Source: Treponema sp. (GTDB taxonomy: Bacteria > Spirochaetota > Spirochaetia > Treponematales > Breznakiellaceae). From it: a stretch of DNA of 20,875 bases. Of this stretch, positions 1-9,850 are shown one piece after another (the stretch's first letter is position 1; each line of letters opens with the position of its first letter). The stretch lies in assembly GCA_031273185.1 (NCBI GenBank), contig JAISSG010000068.1, positions 1-20,875 on the forward strand, written 5' to 3'. A program made the position numbers and the translations under genes. The notes below the pieces were generated by a model. It had not been told where the DNA came from and searched no databases. It was given only the letters and a program-made list of their open reading frames with translations.

Positions 1-135
1 GTGACAATCGCGCATTTTCCGGTATGGGTCATATTCCCTCATATTATGCAGTCTTAAAATTGAATACTACTGTAAGGCCATAAATCTGTAAAGCAGGGAA
101 GGGGATAGCGGGCACGCATATCCGCCTCCGTCCTC

Positions 136-164
136 TTGTCCTAGACTTCCGTTTTCGGTACAAT
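136..164 (+). promoter_or_regulatory. Sigma-70-type promoter for the secG / V-ATPase operon
   Basis: TTGTCC at 136-141 and TACAAT at 159-164 are separated by exactly 17 bases, so both hexamers are close to the housekeeping consensus. Transcription would begin near 171, about 25 bases before the secG start. No other convincing promoter was seen before the downstream genes, so this one may drive everything through subunit F. Inference from sequence only. Confidence 0.6.
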
Positions 165-195
165 TAACTGATATTTATTGGTTGGAGATACCTAG

Positions 196-612
196 ATGAC
201 TATCCTTAGTACGGTGCTTTTGGTTTTTTTCGTGGTTGTCGCCATACTCTTGGTGCTGCTGGTGCTTGTCCAGAACGAGGAAGGGGACAGCCTGGGGGGG
301 ATTTTCGCCGGGGGCAGCGGGTCCGCTTTTGGCTCGCGCTCGGGGAACGTGCTCACCAGGGCTACGACGGTACTGGGGTCGCTGTTTCTGATCATCAGCC
401 TGGGGCTGGCCCTGCTCAACCGGACGCCGGGCGGCACGGGCGTCGAGGCGGCGGGGCGGGAGCTTTCCGGCGAGGCGGCCTTTACCAACTGGCTGGAAGA
501 AGAGCTGAACCCGCAGCCGGGGGTTGCGCCGGGGGCGGTATCGGAAAACGGGTTCGTTTTCAACGACGAGATTATTCTCGACGAAGTTTTTGATACAGAG
601 GCTGCCGAGTAG
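196..612 (+). CDS. secG: Preprotein translocase subunit SecG
   Basis: SecG is the small membrane subunit that associates with SecYE and assists SecA-driven protein export. The 138-residue product has two hydrophobic helices, about residues 3-26 and 55-75, joined by the family-typical loop QNEEGDSLGGIFAGGSGSAFG with the following GSRSGN...LTRAT stretch. A GGAGA ribosome site lies at 184-188, seven bases before the ATG. The protein is longer than most bacterial SecG (about 70-110 residues) because of an acidic, Pro/Gly-containing tail of about 60 residues after the second helix. It is the first gene of the operon and is followed 43 bases later by the EIIA gene. A secG gene next to V-ATPase genes fits my recollection of the Treponema pallidum arrangement. 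Confidence in the family is high; the tail's role is unknown. Confidence 0.93.
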   Translation: MTILSTVLLVFFVVVAILLVLLVLVQNEEGDSLGGIFAGGSGSAFGSRSGNVLTRATTVLGSLFLIISLGLALLNRTPGGTGVEAAGRELSGEAAFTNWLEEELNPQPGVAPGAVSENGFVFNDEIILDEVFDTEAAE

Positions 613-655
613 CTTTGGGGAACCGGGCTGCCGGCTGATTTCCGGGGAGGTTGGG

Positions 656-1138
656 ATGTTCCTGCAAGATGTTTTTTCGCCTGAGTTCATCAAGGTTAAG
701 CTGGAAGCGGAAGACAAAGACGAGGTTTTTGAGGAACTGGTTGATCATCTCTGCCAGACGGGCAAGTCCGTCGCGCGGGATGAGATCCTGGACGCCCTGC
801 TGGAGCGCGAGGCAAAGATGTCAACCGGCATCCAGAAGGGCATAGCCATTCCCCACGGGAATACCAACGCCGTGGAATCGATCTGCGGCGTGCTGGGCAT
901 TTCCCGCAAGGGGATAGACTACGATGCCCTGGACGGCGAGCCGGTGTTCCTGCTGTTTATGATTGTCACGCCCCATAAGGACGCGGAACAGCACCTGATG
1001 ATTCTCAAGCGCCTGGCAGAGCTGCTGGAGAATCCCCAGTTTTGCATCGATCTGCAATCGCCGAAGGATTCGCAGAGCGTGTACAAAATAATCTGCAAAT
1101 ACGAAGACATGCTTAATGCATTGGAGTATCATGGATAA
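656..1138 (+). CDS. PTS EIIA domain protein, fructose/mannitol/nitrogen type (PtsN-like)
   Basis: This single-domain phosphotransferase EIIA protein has 160 residues. Members accept phosphate from HPr on a histidine and either pass it to a sugar permease or act as regulators. The motif GIAIPHGNT gives the expected phospho-acceptor His67, and the HKDAEQHLMILKRLAELL stretch is typical of EIIA-2/PtsN. The ATG at 656 is chosen because GGGGAGG lies just upstream (644-650); the open frame extends back to 524 inside secG, but that part does not look like the family. No EIIB or EIIC gene is visible, so a regulatory role in the manner of PtsN is more likely than sugar transport. Its stop overlaps the next start by eight bases, so it is translationally linked to the V-ATPase genes. 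Which sugar or target it serves cannot be told. Confidence 0.88.
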   Translation: MFLQDVFSPEFIKVKLEAEDKDEVFEELVDHLCQTGKSVARDEILDALLEREAKMSTGIQKGIAIPHGNTNAVESICGVLGISRKGIDYDALDGEPVFLLFMIVTPHKDAEQHLMILKRLAELLENPQFCIDLQSPKDSQSVYKIICKYEDMLNALEYHG

Positions 1139-1439
1139 CAACGAAGTCCTTGGACATCTTCTGCAAGTCGAATCTCAGGCTGCCGACCTGGTGGACAATG
1201 CCAAGGTGGAGGCAGACCGGCGGGTGACGGAGGCTGAAAAGCACAGCCGCGCCTCTTATGACGAGCGCTGTCACGTGGAACGGGAAAAACTGGAAAGGGA
1301 ATTCCACAAGTCCAAAGAGCAGGCGCAGCAGCGGTACCAGGAAGAGATGGAAGCCTACCGGCACGCCGTTTCCTCCATTCAGCCCGACACGGATCGTTTT
1401 TCCGCCTTGCTGAGCAAGCTGGTGGTGGGGGAAACCTGA
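1131..1439 (+). CDS. Small coiled-coil protein, probable V-ATPase peripheral-stalk subunit G/H
   Basis: The product is a 102-residue, highly charged, almost wholly helical protein with a continuous heptad-like run from about residue 5 to 75, rich in Glu, Lys, Arg, Ala and Gln. There is no membrane segment and no catalytic motif. Length, composition and position directly before subunit C fit subunit G (also called H or NtpF), which pairs with subunit E to form the peripheral stalks of V/A-type ATPases. The ATG at 1131 is preferred over one at 1116 because TTGGAG precedes it and it gives the usual eight-base overlap with the EIIA stop. The stop overlaps the ATG of subunit C by one base. The assignment rests on context and shape, since coiled coils carry little family signal; E, encoded elsewhere, is the expected partner. 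Confidence 0.6.
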   Translation: MDNNEVLGHLLQVESQAADLVDNAKVEADRRVTEAEKHSRASYDERCHVEREKLEREFHKSKEQAQQRYQEEMEAYRHAVSSIQPDTDRFSALLSKLVVGET

Positions 1440-2596
1440 TGCGGGTATCGGTCCGCGAGACGTCAGAGGACACCAGGGCCGCTTTTAGCAGAGCCTCCCC
1501 GGGTGCCGGGGAACACGCCTTTGCCTTCGCCAAGGCCAGCGGGATCATCGGCAAGTCCTTTGTCGGCAAGCGGATATCCGCGCTGGGGAGGGTCGCCTCG
1601 CTTGCCGATCTCGACCGCCTGGTCTTTCCCGACGCGGGCCGCGAGGCTTTGTCCAGCGCAAGCCAAAACCTGCCGGGCCGGGAACTGCTGGTAGACCTTG
1701 AGCGGCGAATCCTGCGGAGGACGACACGGCATATGATTGCGGTGATGCACTCGTATGAGAGGCCGCCGGAGCTTCTCGTCCGCATGCTGCGCTCCTGCGA
1801 ATATACCGACCTGAAAGCCTGCCTGCGCCACATCATTGTCGGGAAGGAGGAGCCTCCGGCGTTTATCGATATTGGCCGGTTCAGGACGGTGCAGTTTGAG
1901 TCGTACCCCGACCTTGCGCTGATGCTCAAAGGCAGTGAATTTGAATTTGTGCTTAAAAAAGACCTTGATTCCCTGCGTTCGCCCGATTTTGACATAAACT
2001 CGCTTGAGGCGGAACTCGATCGGCATTATTACGCCTTGCTGATCAAGAGCCTGCATCAGCTTGGCCCGGAGGACCGCCATTTTGTCGAGACAATCCTTGC
2101 ACAGGAAATCTCCCTGCGAAATTGCGTCTGGGCGCTGCGGCTGCGCGTCTATTTCAAGAAAAAGCCCGGGGAAACGGCAGAGTATCTCATGGGTATAACA
2201 AGTCCCCAGGATAAATCTGGCACGGATTCGCAGTACGGGGTTGAGGAGATCCCTGGTAAGAGAGCTTCCTTTGCCGCCGATGCCCGCGAATCGTTGCATT
2301 TTTCGCTTAACTATCGCCCGGACTGGAAGAAATGGCGCTGGGAAAGCCTGCTCAACCCCGAACTGGCGACGGAAAACTGGGAGGCCAACCCCCGGTATTT
2401 CCAGAACGCCGCCTCCCGCTACATTTACCGCCTGGCCCAGCGCTATTTTCACCGCGAGCCGTTTTCGGTCGGCTCCATCTTCTGTTTTTTCAAGATCAAG
2501 CAGTTTGAGGAGGACATCCTCACCAGCCTCGCCGAGGGGCTGGCCCTTGGCATGGGCGGCGGAGAAGTTTTCGACGTGCTGGAGATGCCCCGATGA
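1439..2596 (+). CDS. atpC: V-type ATPase subunit C (AC39/d family)
   Basis: Subunit C (called d in eukaryotes) is the socket that links the central stalk D-F to the proteolipid ring. The 385-residue product is mostly helical and soluble, with the family pattern near the C-terminus, IFCFFKIKQFEEDILTSLAEG, which resembles the FK.KE..NLR.I.EG signature of the AC39 family. The first 35 residues are low in recognisable similarity. The ATG shares one base with the upstream stop (TGATG) and a G-rich site (GGTGGGGG) precedes it. The gene ends in an ATGA overlap with subunit I. Annotation as subunit C is based on this motif, the length and the position between the G-like gene and I. Alternatives are unlikely. 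Confidence 0.82.
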   Translation: MRVSVRETSEDTRAAFSRASPGAGEHAFAFAKASGIIGKSFVGKRISALGRVASLADLDRLVFPDAGREALSSASQNLPGRELLVDLERRILRRTTRHMIAVMHSYERPPELLVRMLRSCEYTDLKACLRHIIVGKEEPPAFIDIGRFRTVQFESYPDLALMLKGSEFEFVLKKDLDSLRSPDFDINSLEAELDRHYYALLIKSLHQLGPEDRHFVETILAQEISLRNCVWALRLRVYFKKKPGETAEYLMGITSPQDKSGTDSQYGVEEIPGKRASFAADARESLHFSLNYRPDWKKWRWESLLNPELATENWEANPRYFQNAASRYIYRLAQRYFHREPFSVGSIFCFFKIKQFEEDILTSLAEGLALGMGGGEVFDVLEMPR

Positions 2597-4602
2597 TACG
2601 CCCCCGCGCAATGAAGCATGTCAGGATAACCATCCTCAAAAGCGACGTGAACGCGGTCATCGAATACCTTGGCCACAACAGGGCCATGCATTTCGGCGAA
2701 TCCAGCGGCGGCGCTGAAAGCGCCGACCACGCGCGTGTCAGGGGGCTTTTGGAACGGCTCTGCGACCGGGCCGAGTATCTTGAAATGGATCTGCCCTCCG
2801 AGCCTGACGCGGGCATATCCCTGCCGGGCGAGGCGGAGGAGGCCCTCGCGGAAAGCCTCTGCGCCGCCGTCGATTCGCTTAGGGAGCGGGAGACATCCGC
2901 CTGGGAAGGAAAGCAGCGCCTTGAGGAATCCTTTGACGAGGTAAAGGCGTTTTCCAGCCTCAACATCCCCTTTTCCGATTTGGATCAGCTCTCGTACCTT
3001 ACCCTGAGGGTAGGCCGCCTTGACCCGAAAATCCGGGGGGAGGTGAAGGAGCGTCTTGGCGACCGCGCCGTGATCATCCCGCTGGGGGAGGAAGGGGGCG
3101 ACCGGGTGCTCGCGGTAAGTTCCCGCAAGGGCCGCTTTGCCCTCGATTCCGAGCTGAAAAAAAACCTCTTTGAACCGATTGCCGTTCCCGAAGGTTTCCG
3201 GGGCGTGCCCGGCGAGTTGCTTAAGGGCATTAAGGAGCAGCTTGAAAAAGCCGGGGAGGACCTTGCCGGAATCGCCGTTGAAAAAAAGCAGATGCGGGAG
3301 GAGAACCATGCGGCCATACGGCGGCTTTTCTCTTCTCTGCTCATGGCCCTTGCCGCCGAGCAGCTTAAATCGAGGCTGGCCTGCACCTCCAGCATCTACC
3401 AGCTTTCCGGCTGGGTCCCGTCCGACATGATTCGGAGGATTGTCGCCGACCTTGACAAAATAACCGGCGGCAGGGCCGCGATCCAGGCCTACGCCCCCAG
3501 GGAGATCGCCGAGGTGAGGGAGGGCAGCGAGAAAGTGCCCGTCGCCCTGAAGCACGGCGTGTTTGTAAAAGGCTTTGAGGGGCTGGTGTTTTCCTACGGG
3601 GCCCCGCCGTACGGGGCCATCGACCCGACGCCCCTGGTTGCCGTTTTTTTCACCCTGCTGTTCGGGATAATGTTCGGCGATGTCGGCCAGGGATTTGTGC
3701 TGTTCCTGCTTGGGCTGCTTACCAGCAAGCGCGGCCTTCCGTCGCTGGCAAAATTCAAAAATTACTCCTTGCCGCTGATCGCTGCGGGCGTTTCCTCTAT
3801 GGTCATGGGCTTCCTGGTCGGATCGGTTTTTACCAACGAGCACCTTTTGGTAGCGCCCACCAGGGCGATCACCGGGGCCATCACCGGGATTCCCCAGGAC
3901 AGGATCCTTGCGATCGTGCCTATGGAAGGAACCGGCGGCAGCGTGCAAAAATTGTTTTACTTTTTCGGTTTTACCATCGTCATAGGGATCATTATCAACT
4001 CGCTAGGGCTGATTATCAATATTATCAATAGTTTTGCCGCAAGAAAATACGAGGCGGCGCTGTTCGCGAAAACGGGGCTGGCGGGTCTCTTGCTGTTCTG
4101 GTATGCGATCTCTATCGCTGTGCGCATCCTGCTGGGGGGGCGTTTTGAGTGGTTTGACCTTGTCGGTATCCTGTTTCCCTTTGTCTTCATTCTTTTCAGA
4201 TCCGTAATCTGGCGCTGTATTACCCGCGAAAGGCCCATACTGGAGCACGGTCTTATGTTGTTCATAATGGAAGGGCTTGTTGAAGTGATCGAAACCGTTT
4301 CCACCTATGTTTCCAATACCGTCAGTTTTCTCCGCGTCGGGGCGTTTACCCTGTCCCATGCGGTGCTGTCGTACATCGTGTTCCGTTTTACCGAAGACCT
4401 TGCCCACATGGGCGGCCCGGTGGGTTCTCTCTCGGCCCTGCTGGTATTTCTTTTCGGGAACCTGGTAATCATTGTGCTAGAGGGAATGATTGTTGCCATT
4501 CAGGTCGTGCGCCTGCAATATTATGAGTTTTTCAGCAAGTTCTTTTTCGAGACCGGGGTGGCGTTCTCGCCGTTTCGTTTCAGGAAGAGCGAAACTGAAT
4601 AA
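2593..4602 (+). CDS. atpI: V-type ATPase subunit I (membrane subunit a homologue)
   Basis: Subunit I forms the ion half-channels beside the rotating proteolipid ring and anchors the peripheral stalks. The 669-residue protein has a soluble N-terminal half (about 1-340) with coiled-coil stretches around 85-120 and 205-260, then about seven to eight membrane helices from 345 to 650. The segment IDPTPLVAVFFTLLFGIMFGD is highly typical of the family. Arg581 in VSFLRVGAF lies where the essential half-channel arginine is expected. The start at 2593 overlaps the stop of C (ATGA) and has GGAG eight bases upstream; an ATG at 2611 is a possible alternative. The next gene, K, begins nine bases after the stop. 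Length is normal for the family. Confidence 0.95.
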   Translation: MIRPRAMKHVRITILKSDVNAVIEYLGHNRAMHFGESSGGAESADHARVRGLLERLCDRAEYLEMDLPSEPDAGISLPGEAEEALAESLCAAVDSLRERETSAWEGKQRLEESFDEVKAFSSLNIPFSDLDQLSYLTLRVGRLDPKIRGEVKERLGDRAVIIPLGEEGGDRVLAVSSRKGRFALDSELKKNLFEPIAVPEGFRGVPGELLKGIKEQLEKAGEDLAGIAVEKKQMREENHAAIRRLFSSLLMALAAEQLKSRLACTSSIYQLSGWVPSDMIRRIVADLDKITGGRAAIQAYAPREIAEVREGSEKVPVALKHGVFVKGFEGLVFSYGAPPYGAIDPTPLVAVFFTLLFGIMFGDVGQGFVLFLLGLLTSKRGLPSLAKFKNYSLPLIAAGVSSMVMGFLVGSVFTNEHLLVAPTRAITGAITGIPQDRILAIVPMEGTGGSVQKLFYFFGFTIVIGIIINSLGLIINIINSFAARKYEAALFAKTGLAGLLLFWYAISIAVRILLGGRFEWFDLVGILFPFVFILFRSVIWRCITRERPILEHGLMLFIMEGLVEVIETVSTYVSNTVSFLRVGAFTLSHAVLSYIVFRFTEDLAHMGGPVGSLSALLVFLFGNLVIIVLEGMIVAIQVVRLQYYEFFSKFFFETGVAFSPFRFRKSETE

Positions 4603-4611
4603 GGAGTTTGT

Positions 4612-4953
4612 ATGAAACGTAAAGCGTTAGTGGTGTTGGTACTGCTGCTGGCCCTGGGCGTGGCGGCATTTGCGCAGGAGGGAACTGCGTATGCCGGAGC
4701 GCCGCAGGATGGGGTACATGTCGAGGCAGAGAGCGATGCTCCCCCGGCGCCGTGGAAGTACGTTGCCGCGGCCATTGCGGTCGGGCTTTCCTGCATCGGC
4801 GGCGGCATGGCGGTTGGCCGTGTCGGAGCGGCGGCAATGGGGGCCATAAGCGAAAACCCCGACCTCTCGGGGAAGGCCATGCCCTATGCCGGCCTTGCCG
4901 AAGGTATTTGTCTGTGGGGCTTCCTCGTCGCCCTGCTTATACTGTTCCTGTAG
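4612..4953 (+). CDS. atpK: V-type ATPase subunit K (proteolipid c, single hairpin)
   Basis: This is the rotating proteolipid that carries the coupling ion. The 113-residue product begins with a signal-peptide-like segment (MKRK, then a hydrophobic run ending AFA-Q at residue 21/22), then a polar linker, then one helical hairpin at about 50-78 and 91-113. Glu97 in YAGLAEGI is the expected ion-binding carboxylate. If the leader is removed, a mature hairpin of about 92 residues remains, unlike the four-helix duplicated proteolipid of Enterococcus. The residues normally forming a sodium site (Gln in helix 1; Ser/Thr after the Glu; Tyr five further on) appear as Val, Gly and Trp. AAGGAG at 4601-4606 overlaps the stop of I and serves as ribosome site. 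F follows after 25 bases. Confidence 0.92.
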   Translation: MKRKALVVLVLLLALGVAAFAQEGTAYAGAPQDGVHVEAESDAPPAPWKYVAAAIAVGLSCIGGGMAVGRVGAAAMGAISENPDLSGKAMPYAGLAEGICLWGFLVALLILFL

Positions 4954-4978
4954 GGAACTTCCCTGGCGGAGACTGCGG

Positions 4979-5301
4979 GTGAATTATTTTTTTATTGGGG
5001 ACCCTGAGCTGGTAACGGCCTTCCGCTTCATCGGCGTTGAAGGAACCGTCGTTCGGGATTCCGCCGAAGCCGCCGCTGTCTTCCAGCGGATTACCAGCGG
5101 CTCGGCGGAATCCGGCTTGCCGGGGGGCTGCCGGGTGCTGATCCTCACCGAGGAAGTTGCCAGTTGGCTGGACGAGCTTGTCGTCAAGTGGCAAATTTCC
5201 GGCAGTTACCCCGTGGTCGTGGAAATCCCCGGCATACTGGGAAGGCTTCCCGGCAAAAAGACATTAGTCGAATTGATCCACGAAGCCATCGGGGTTCACA
5301 T

Positions 5302-5305
<4 letters not shown>
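4979..5305 (+). CDS. atpF: V-type ATPase subunit F
   Basis: Subunit F binds subunit D to form the central rotor shaft. The 108-residue product starting [22 protein letters not shown] shows the family's opening: a beta strand, then the I.D.....FRL.G pattern. Later stretches include a strand VLILTEEVA and the conserved-looking YPVVVEIPG near residue 79. The GTG at 4979 is chosen because the protein aligns to the family from here, it lies after the K stop, and GGCGGAGA stands at 4965-4972. The open frame extends back to an ATG at 4886, but that part lies inside K and looks unrelated. The stop TAG (5303-5305) overlaps the stop of subunit B on the other strand. Confidence 0.88.
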
Positions 5306-6686
<1,381 letters not shown>

Positions 6687-6690
<4 letters not shown>

Positions 6691-8477
6691 ACAGTCTCCC
6701 TCGCCCGGCAGCTCCGTTCCAGTTCTTCCAGCAAAGAATACATCGTTGCCTCAAACGAATCGAAGCCATCAAGCGCATCGTTAGGTATTGTGTTTTTCAG
6801 CCGGGACAGCCGTTCTTTCAGGCCCAGGCCGGTAATTCTGGTAAGCGGGGCGCCCAGCTTGATGCAGGCCCTCGCCCTCTCGTGGAATTCCATGATCAGC
6901 TCAAGAATCCGCACTTGCTTTATCGGAACGCAGTACATGTCAACCTTGTCAAAAGAATTTTGCTGCAAAAAGCCGTCCTTGATTATTTCCGCCGTGATGA
7001 GGATCATCCTTTGCTCGTCGGGCAGGGCGTCCGGGCCGATGAGGTGGACGATTTCCGCGAGGCGCTGCTCGCGCTTGAGCAGATCAAGGCACTGCCTGCG
7101 GGCCTCTGCCCAGCGGGGGTTTACCCCGTCCCACCAGGGCTGCACCTCCTCGGCGTACTCGGAATAGCTGTCGTTCCAGCTTATCGCCGGGTAATGGCGG
7201 GCGTTGGCAAGGTCGCGGTCCAGGGCCCAGAAGCAACGGATGAAGCGCTTGGTGTGCTGGGTTACCGGCTCGGAAAAATCGCCGCCCGGCGGGGAAACCG
7301 CCCCGATGATCGAGATTGATCCTTCCTGGCCGGAAAGGGTGCGGACGCGTCCGGCCCGCTCGTAGAATTCGGCGAGGCGGGTGGGAAGGTACGCGGGGAA
7401 GCCCTCCTCGGCGGGCATTTCCTCCATGCGGCCAGAAAGCTCCCGCAGGGCTTCCGCCCAGCGGCTGGTGGAGTCCGCCATGATCGCAACGTGGTAGCCC
7501 ATGTCGCGGTAAAACTCGGCAAGCGTCACGCCGGTGTAAATCGAAACCTCCCGCGCCGCCACGGGCATGTTGGACGTGTTGGCGATGAGCAGGGTTCGCT
7601 CCATGAGGCTGCGCCCGCTGCGGGGGTCTAGCAACTCGGGGAATTCGGTGAGCACCTCGGTCATCTCGTTGCCCCGCTCGCCGCAGCCGATGTAGACGAT
7701 CACGTCGGCATCGCACCATTTGGCGATGGAGTGCTGCGTCATGGTCTTGCCCGTGCCGAAGCCGCCGGGGATCGCCGCCGTGCCGCCCTTGGACAGGGGG
7801 AAGAACACGTCGATGACCCGCGTGCCGGTAATCAGGGGCTGGTCCGGCATGAGCCGCTCGGCGGTGGGCCGGGGCACGCGAACCGGCCACCACTGCGCCA
7901 GGGGTATTTCCTCGCCAAGGCTGGTTTTGGCCGCCGCCTCAAGAACCGTGTAGTCGCCCTCGGGGCTGAGGGAGACAATGTCGCAACCCTTCATGCCGGG
8001 GGGAACCATTATCTTGCAGCTTATGCTGGATGTCTCCTGGACGCAGCCCAGCACCAGGCCAACGACAGCGCTTACTTTTTCGCCGGAAGCAAGCTTGCCT
8101 GCCAAAGCGGCATCCGGGACAAAGCGCCACTTCTTGTTTATGTCCAGCGAATCCCCCCGTTCTCCGGGAACCATGAACGCCCCGTTTTTATCGTACAGGT
8201 ACATGAGGGGCCGCTGTATGCCGTCAAAAATAGTTCCCAGCAGGCCCGGCCCCAGCAGCGCGGAAAGGGGCCGCCCGGTGGAGCGGGCGGGGGCACCGGC
8301 TTTCAGGCCGGTGTTGTCCTCGTACACCTGGATAATCGCCTCGTCGCCTTCAAGCCGGACGATCTCGCCAATGATCCGTTTTTCCCCGACTTCCACCACG
8401 TCGAAAAGCCCGGCCCCGCCCAGCCCCGTCGCCCGGATTATCGGGCCGGAGATTCGTCGCACCCTTCCTTCTAGCAT
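6687..8477 (-). CDS. atpA: V-type ATPase catalytic subunit A
   Basis: Subunit A binds and hydrolyses or makes ATP in the head. The 596-residue product has an N-terminal barrel ([18 protein letters not shown]), the non-homologous insertion typical of A subunits (about 110-190), the P-loop GGFGTGKT at 238-245, and GERGNEM at about 266-272 with the catalytic glutamate Glu267. The stretch [14 protein letters not shown] and the [19 protein letters not shown] segment are also family hallmarks. Length matches the family (about 580-600). Its start overlaps the end of E by seven bases and its stop overlaps the start of B by four, indicating one operon. No key residue appears missing. Confidence 0.97.
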
Positions 8478-9094
8478 AGGCCCTCCTCGCCAAGCAACGC
8501 CTCGATCAGCTCGGCCCTCCGCTCGCTGAGGAAAAAGTCCACGGTCCTGCCTACGGAGGCGTATACCCGGGTGTCCTGGGTCTCCAGTACCAGCTCGGGG
8601 TAGGGGGACGAGGACCGGGTCTCCTCAATGGCGCAAGTCTTGCCGGGCAGTGCCGCCCGCAATATGGCCTGCGCCTCCGCGCGGTCAATCTTGTGAATCA
8701 CGGCGCGGATGCCCTGATCCTTGCCGGAACCGGCAAATTCGCCGCAAAAGGCAAGCCGCCGGGCGAGTTCCTGCTGCAACAGGGCAAGCACGCTCTTGCG
8801 GCTCAGGCCGGCGTACCAGTTTTCCACAGCCTCGTTGAGCAGTTCCTCGATTTTTTTGGCCTTTACCCGGCGCTTGTCTATGGGCAGGAGGGTCATTATC
8901 TCCTGGGTGGCAAGCATCCCCTGCTGGGCGTATTTCTTTTCCATTTCGTCCAGTGTTTCGGCTGTTTTCTTTTCCCACTCGGCAGATTTGGACTCTACCG
9001 CCTCGTCCGCGGTTTTGAGGATCCGCTGCGCCTTTTTTCGGGCGTCTTCCAGGATCTCTCGTGCAAGCATCTTGGTTGACTGTAATTCTTCCAT
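8471..9094 (-). CDS. atpE: V-type ATPase subunit E (peripheral stalk)
   Basis: Subunit E pairs with subunit G to form the peripheral stalks that hold the head still. The 207-residue product begins with a long charged helix (about 1-60: [31 protein letters not shown] and on) and ends in a mixed alpha/beta head-binding domain with the typical closing strand-helix [21 protein letters not shown]. Both the fold pattern and the position directly before A fit the family. GTG at 9097 and ATG at 9094 are adjacent candidate starts; ATG is preferred because an AAGGA core lies six bases before it. The first gene of the minus-strand E-A-B unit, it diverges from subunit D. Confidence 0.88.
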   Translation of the reverse strand: MEELQSTKMLAREILEDARKKAQRILKTADEAVESKSAEWEKKTAETLDEMEKKYAQQGMLATQEIMTLLPIDKRRVKAKKIEELLNEAVENWYAGLSRKSVLALLQQELARRLAFCGEFAGSGKDQGIRAVIHKIDRAEAQAILRAALPGKTCAIEETRSSSPYPELVLETQDTRVYASVGRTVDFFLSERRAELIEALLGEEGLC

Positions 9095-9110
9095 CACCTT
9101 TCCTTACATA

Positions 9111-9139
9111 ATAATAGATAAAAATCCGCATTCAATCAA
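9111..9139 (-). promoter_or_regulatory. Sigma-70-type promoter for the atpE-A-B operon
   Basis: Read on the minus strand, TTGATT (9139-9134) and TATTAT (9116-9111) are separated by exactly 17 bases. Transcription would start near 9104, only about ten bases before the ATG of subunit E, so the ribosome site would sit at the very 5' end of the message. The hexamers are good; the short leader is the uncertain part. Confidence 0.5.
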
Positions 9140-9172
9140 TATGCCTGAGCGCGTTTTTTACCAAAAAAACGG

Positions 9173-9201
9173 TTGCCTTTTATCCCAAAAAGGTGTATGA
9201 A
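9173..9201 (+). promoter_or_regulatory. Possible promoter for atpD
   Basis: TTGCCT at 9173-9178 and TATGAA at 9196-9201 are 17 bases apart. Transcription would begin near 9208, placing the start on the ribosome site AAGGA (9208-9212) and about ten bases before the ATG. The -10 match is only moderate. Since D diverges from E it must have its own promoter in this short gap. Confidence 0.35.
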
Positions 9202-9217
9202 TATAGTAAGGAAACAG

Positions 9218-9850
9218 ATGGCACGAGAACTGACAGCCCCTACCAAAAGCAATCTCCGGCGGGTCAAGGAACGGCTGTCCATTGCCGAGGAAGGCCACGA
9301 CCTTCTGGAGCAGAAACGGGAGATCCTCGTCATGGAGCTGATGCAGAAGCTGGAGCAGGTAAAAATGCTGGAGCGGGATCTGGATTCCCGTGTCGCAACC
9401 GCATACCCCTGCCTCAAGCGCATGCTGGTGGTGGTGGGCAGGGACCGGGCAAACAGGCTGGCGCAGAACGTCAGTTACCACTTTGAGCTGAGGGAAAAGC
9501 AGGTTGTCGCCGCCGGCATGAAGCTGCCAGGGCTGGAAATCAAGCTTCCAAACGCAGATTTGAAATATTCTTCAATGAATTCATTTGCAGAATGTGACGA
9601 AACCATGCTAGAATTCTTTGAGATGCTCAAGATATGCACGGAACTGGCGGGAGTGAGAACCATTGCATGGCGGCTTGCGCGGGAGGTCCGCAAAACCCAG
9701 CGCCGGGTGAACGCGCTGGAGAAAATGATCATACCGGCGGCCGTCGAAACCAAGGTATTTATAGAAGCATCTCTGGAAGAGCGGGACAGGGATTCCTTCT
9801 TTACCAGTAAACTGCTCAAGAAAAAAGGAGCCGCTGGCTTGATAAAATGA
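9218..9850 (+). CDS. atpD: V-type ATPase subunit D (central rotor shaft)
   Basis: Subunit D forms the long coiled coil that turns inside the A3B3 head. The 210-residue product opens with APTKSNLRRVKERLSIAEEGHDLLEQKREILVMEL, a near-textbook subunit D start (T.......L...L..A..G..LLK.KRD.L), and closes with RRVNALEKMIIPAAVETKVFIEASLEERDRDSFFTSKLLK, where the R.VNALE...IP motif is diagnostic. The open frame begins at 9173, but the ATG at 9218 is preceded by AAGGA with five bases spacing and starts where the family does. It lies outside both other ATPase gene clusters, divergent from E, and its stop overlaps the UspA start (ATGA). Confidence 0.94.
   Translation: MARELTAPTKSNLRRVKERLSIAEEGHDLLEQKREILVMELMQKLEQVKMLERDLDSRVATAYPCLKRMLVVVGRDRANRLAQNVSYHFELREKQVVAAGMKLPGLEIKLPNADLKYSSMNSFAECDETMLEFFEMLKICTELAGVRTIAWRLAREVRKTQRRVNALEKMIIPAAVETKVFIEASLEERDRDSFFTSKLLKKKGAAGLIK

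Noticed and set aside
1..57. Open frame from the window edge to a TAA at 55-57
   Set aside because: It encodes 18 residues without resemblance to the tail of triosephosphate isomerase or any other expected neighbour; it could be chance.
2449..3948. Minus-strand open frame of 499 codons opposite subunits C and I
   Set aside because: It is antisense to well-recognised ATPase genes, has no family features and is rich in Gly/His/Arg, as expected of shadows in G+C-rich coding DNA.
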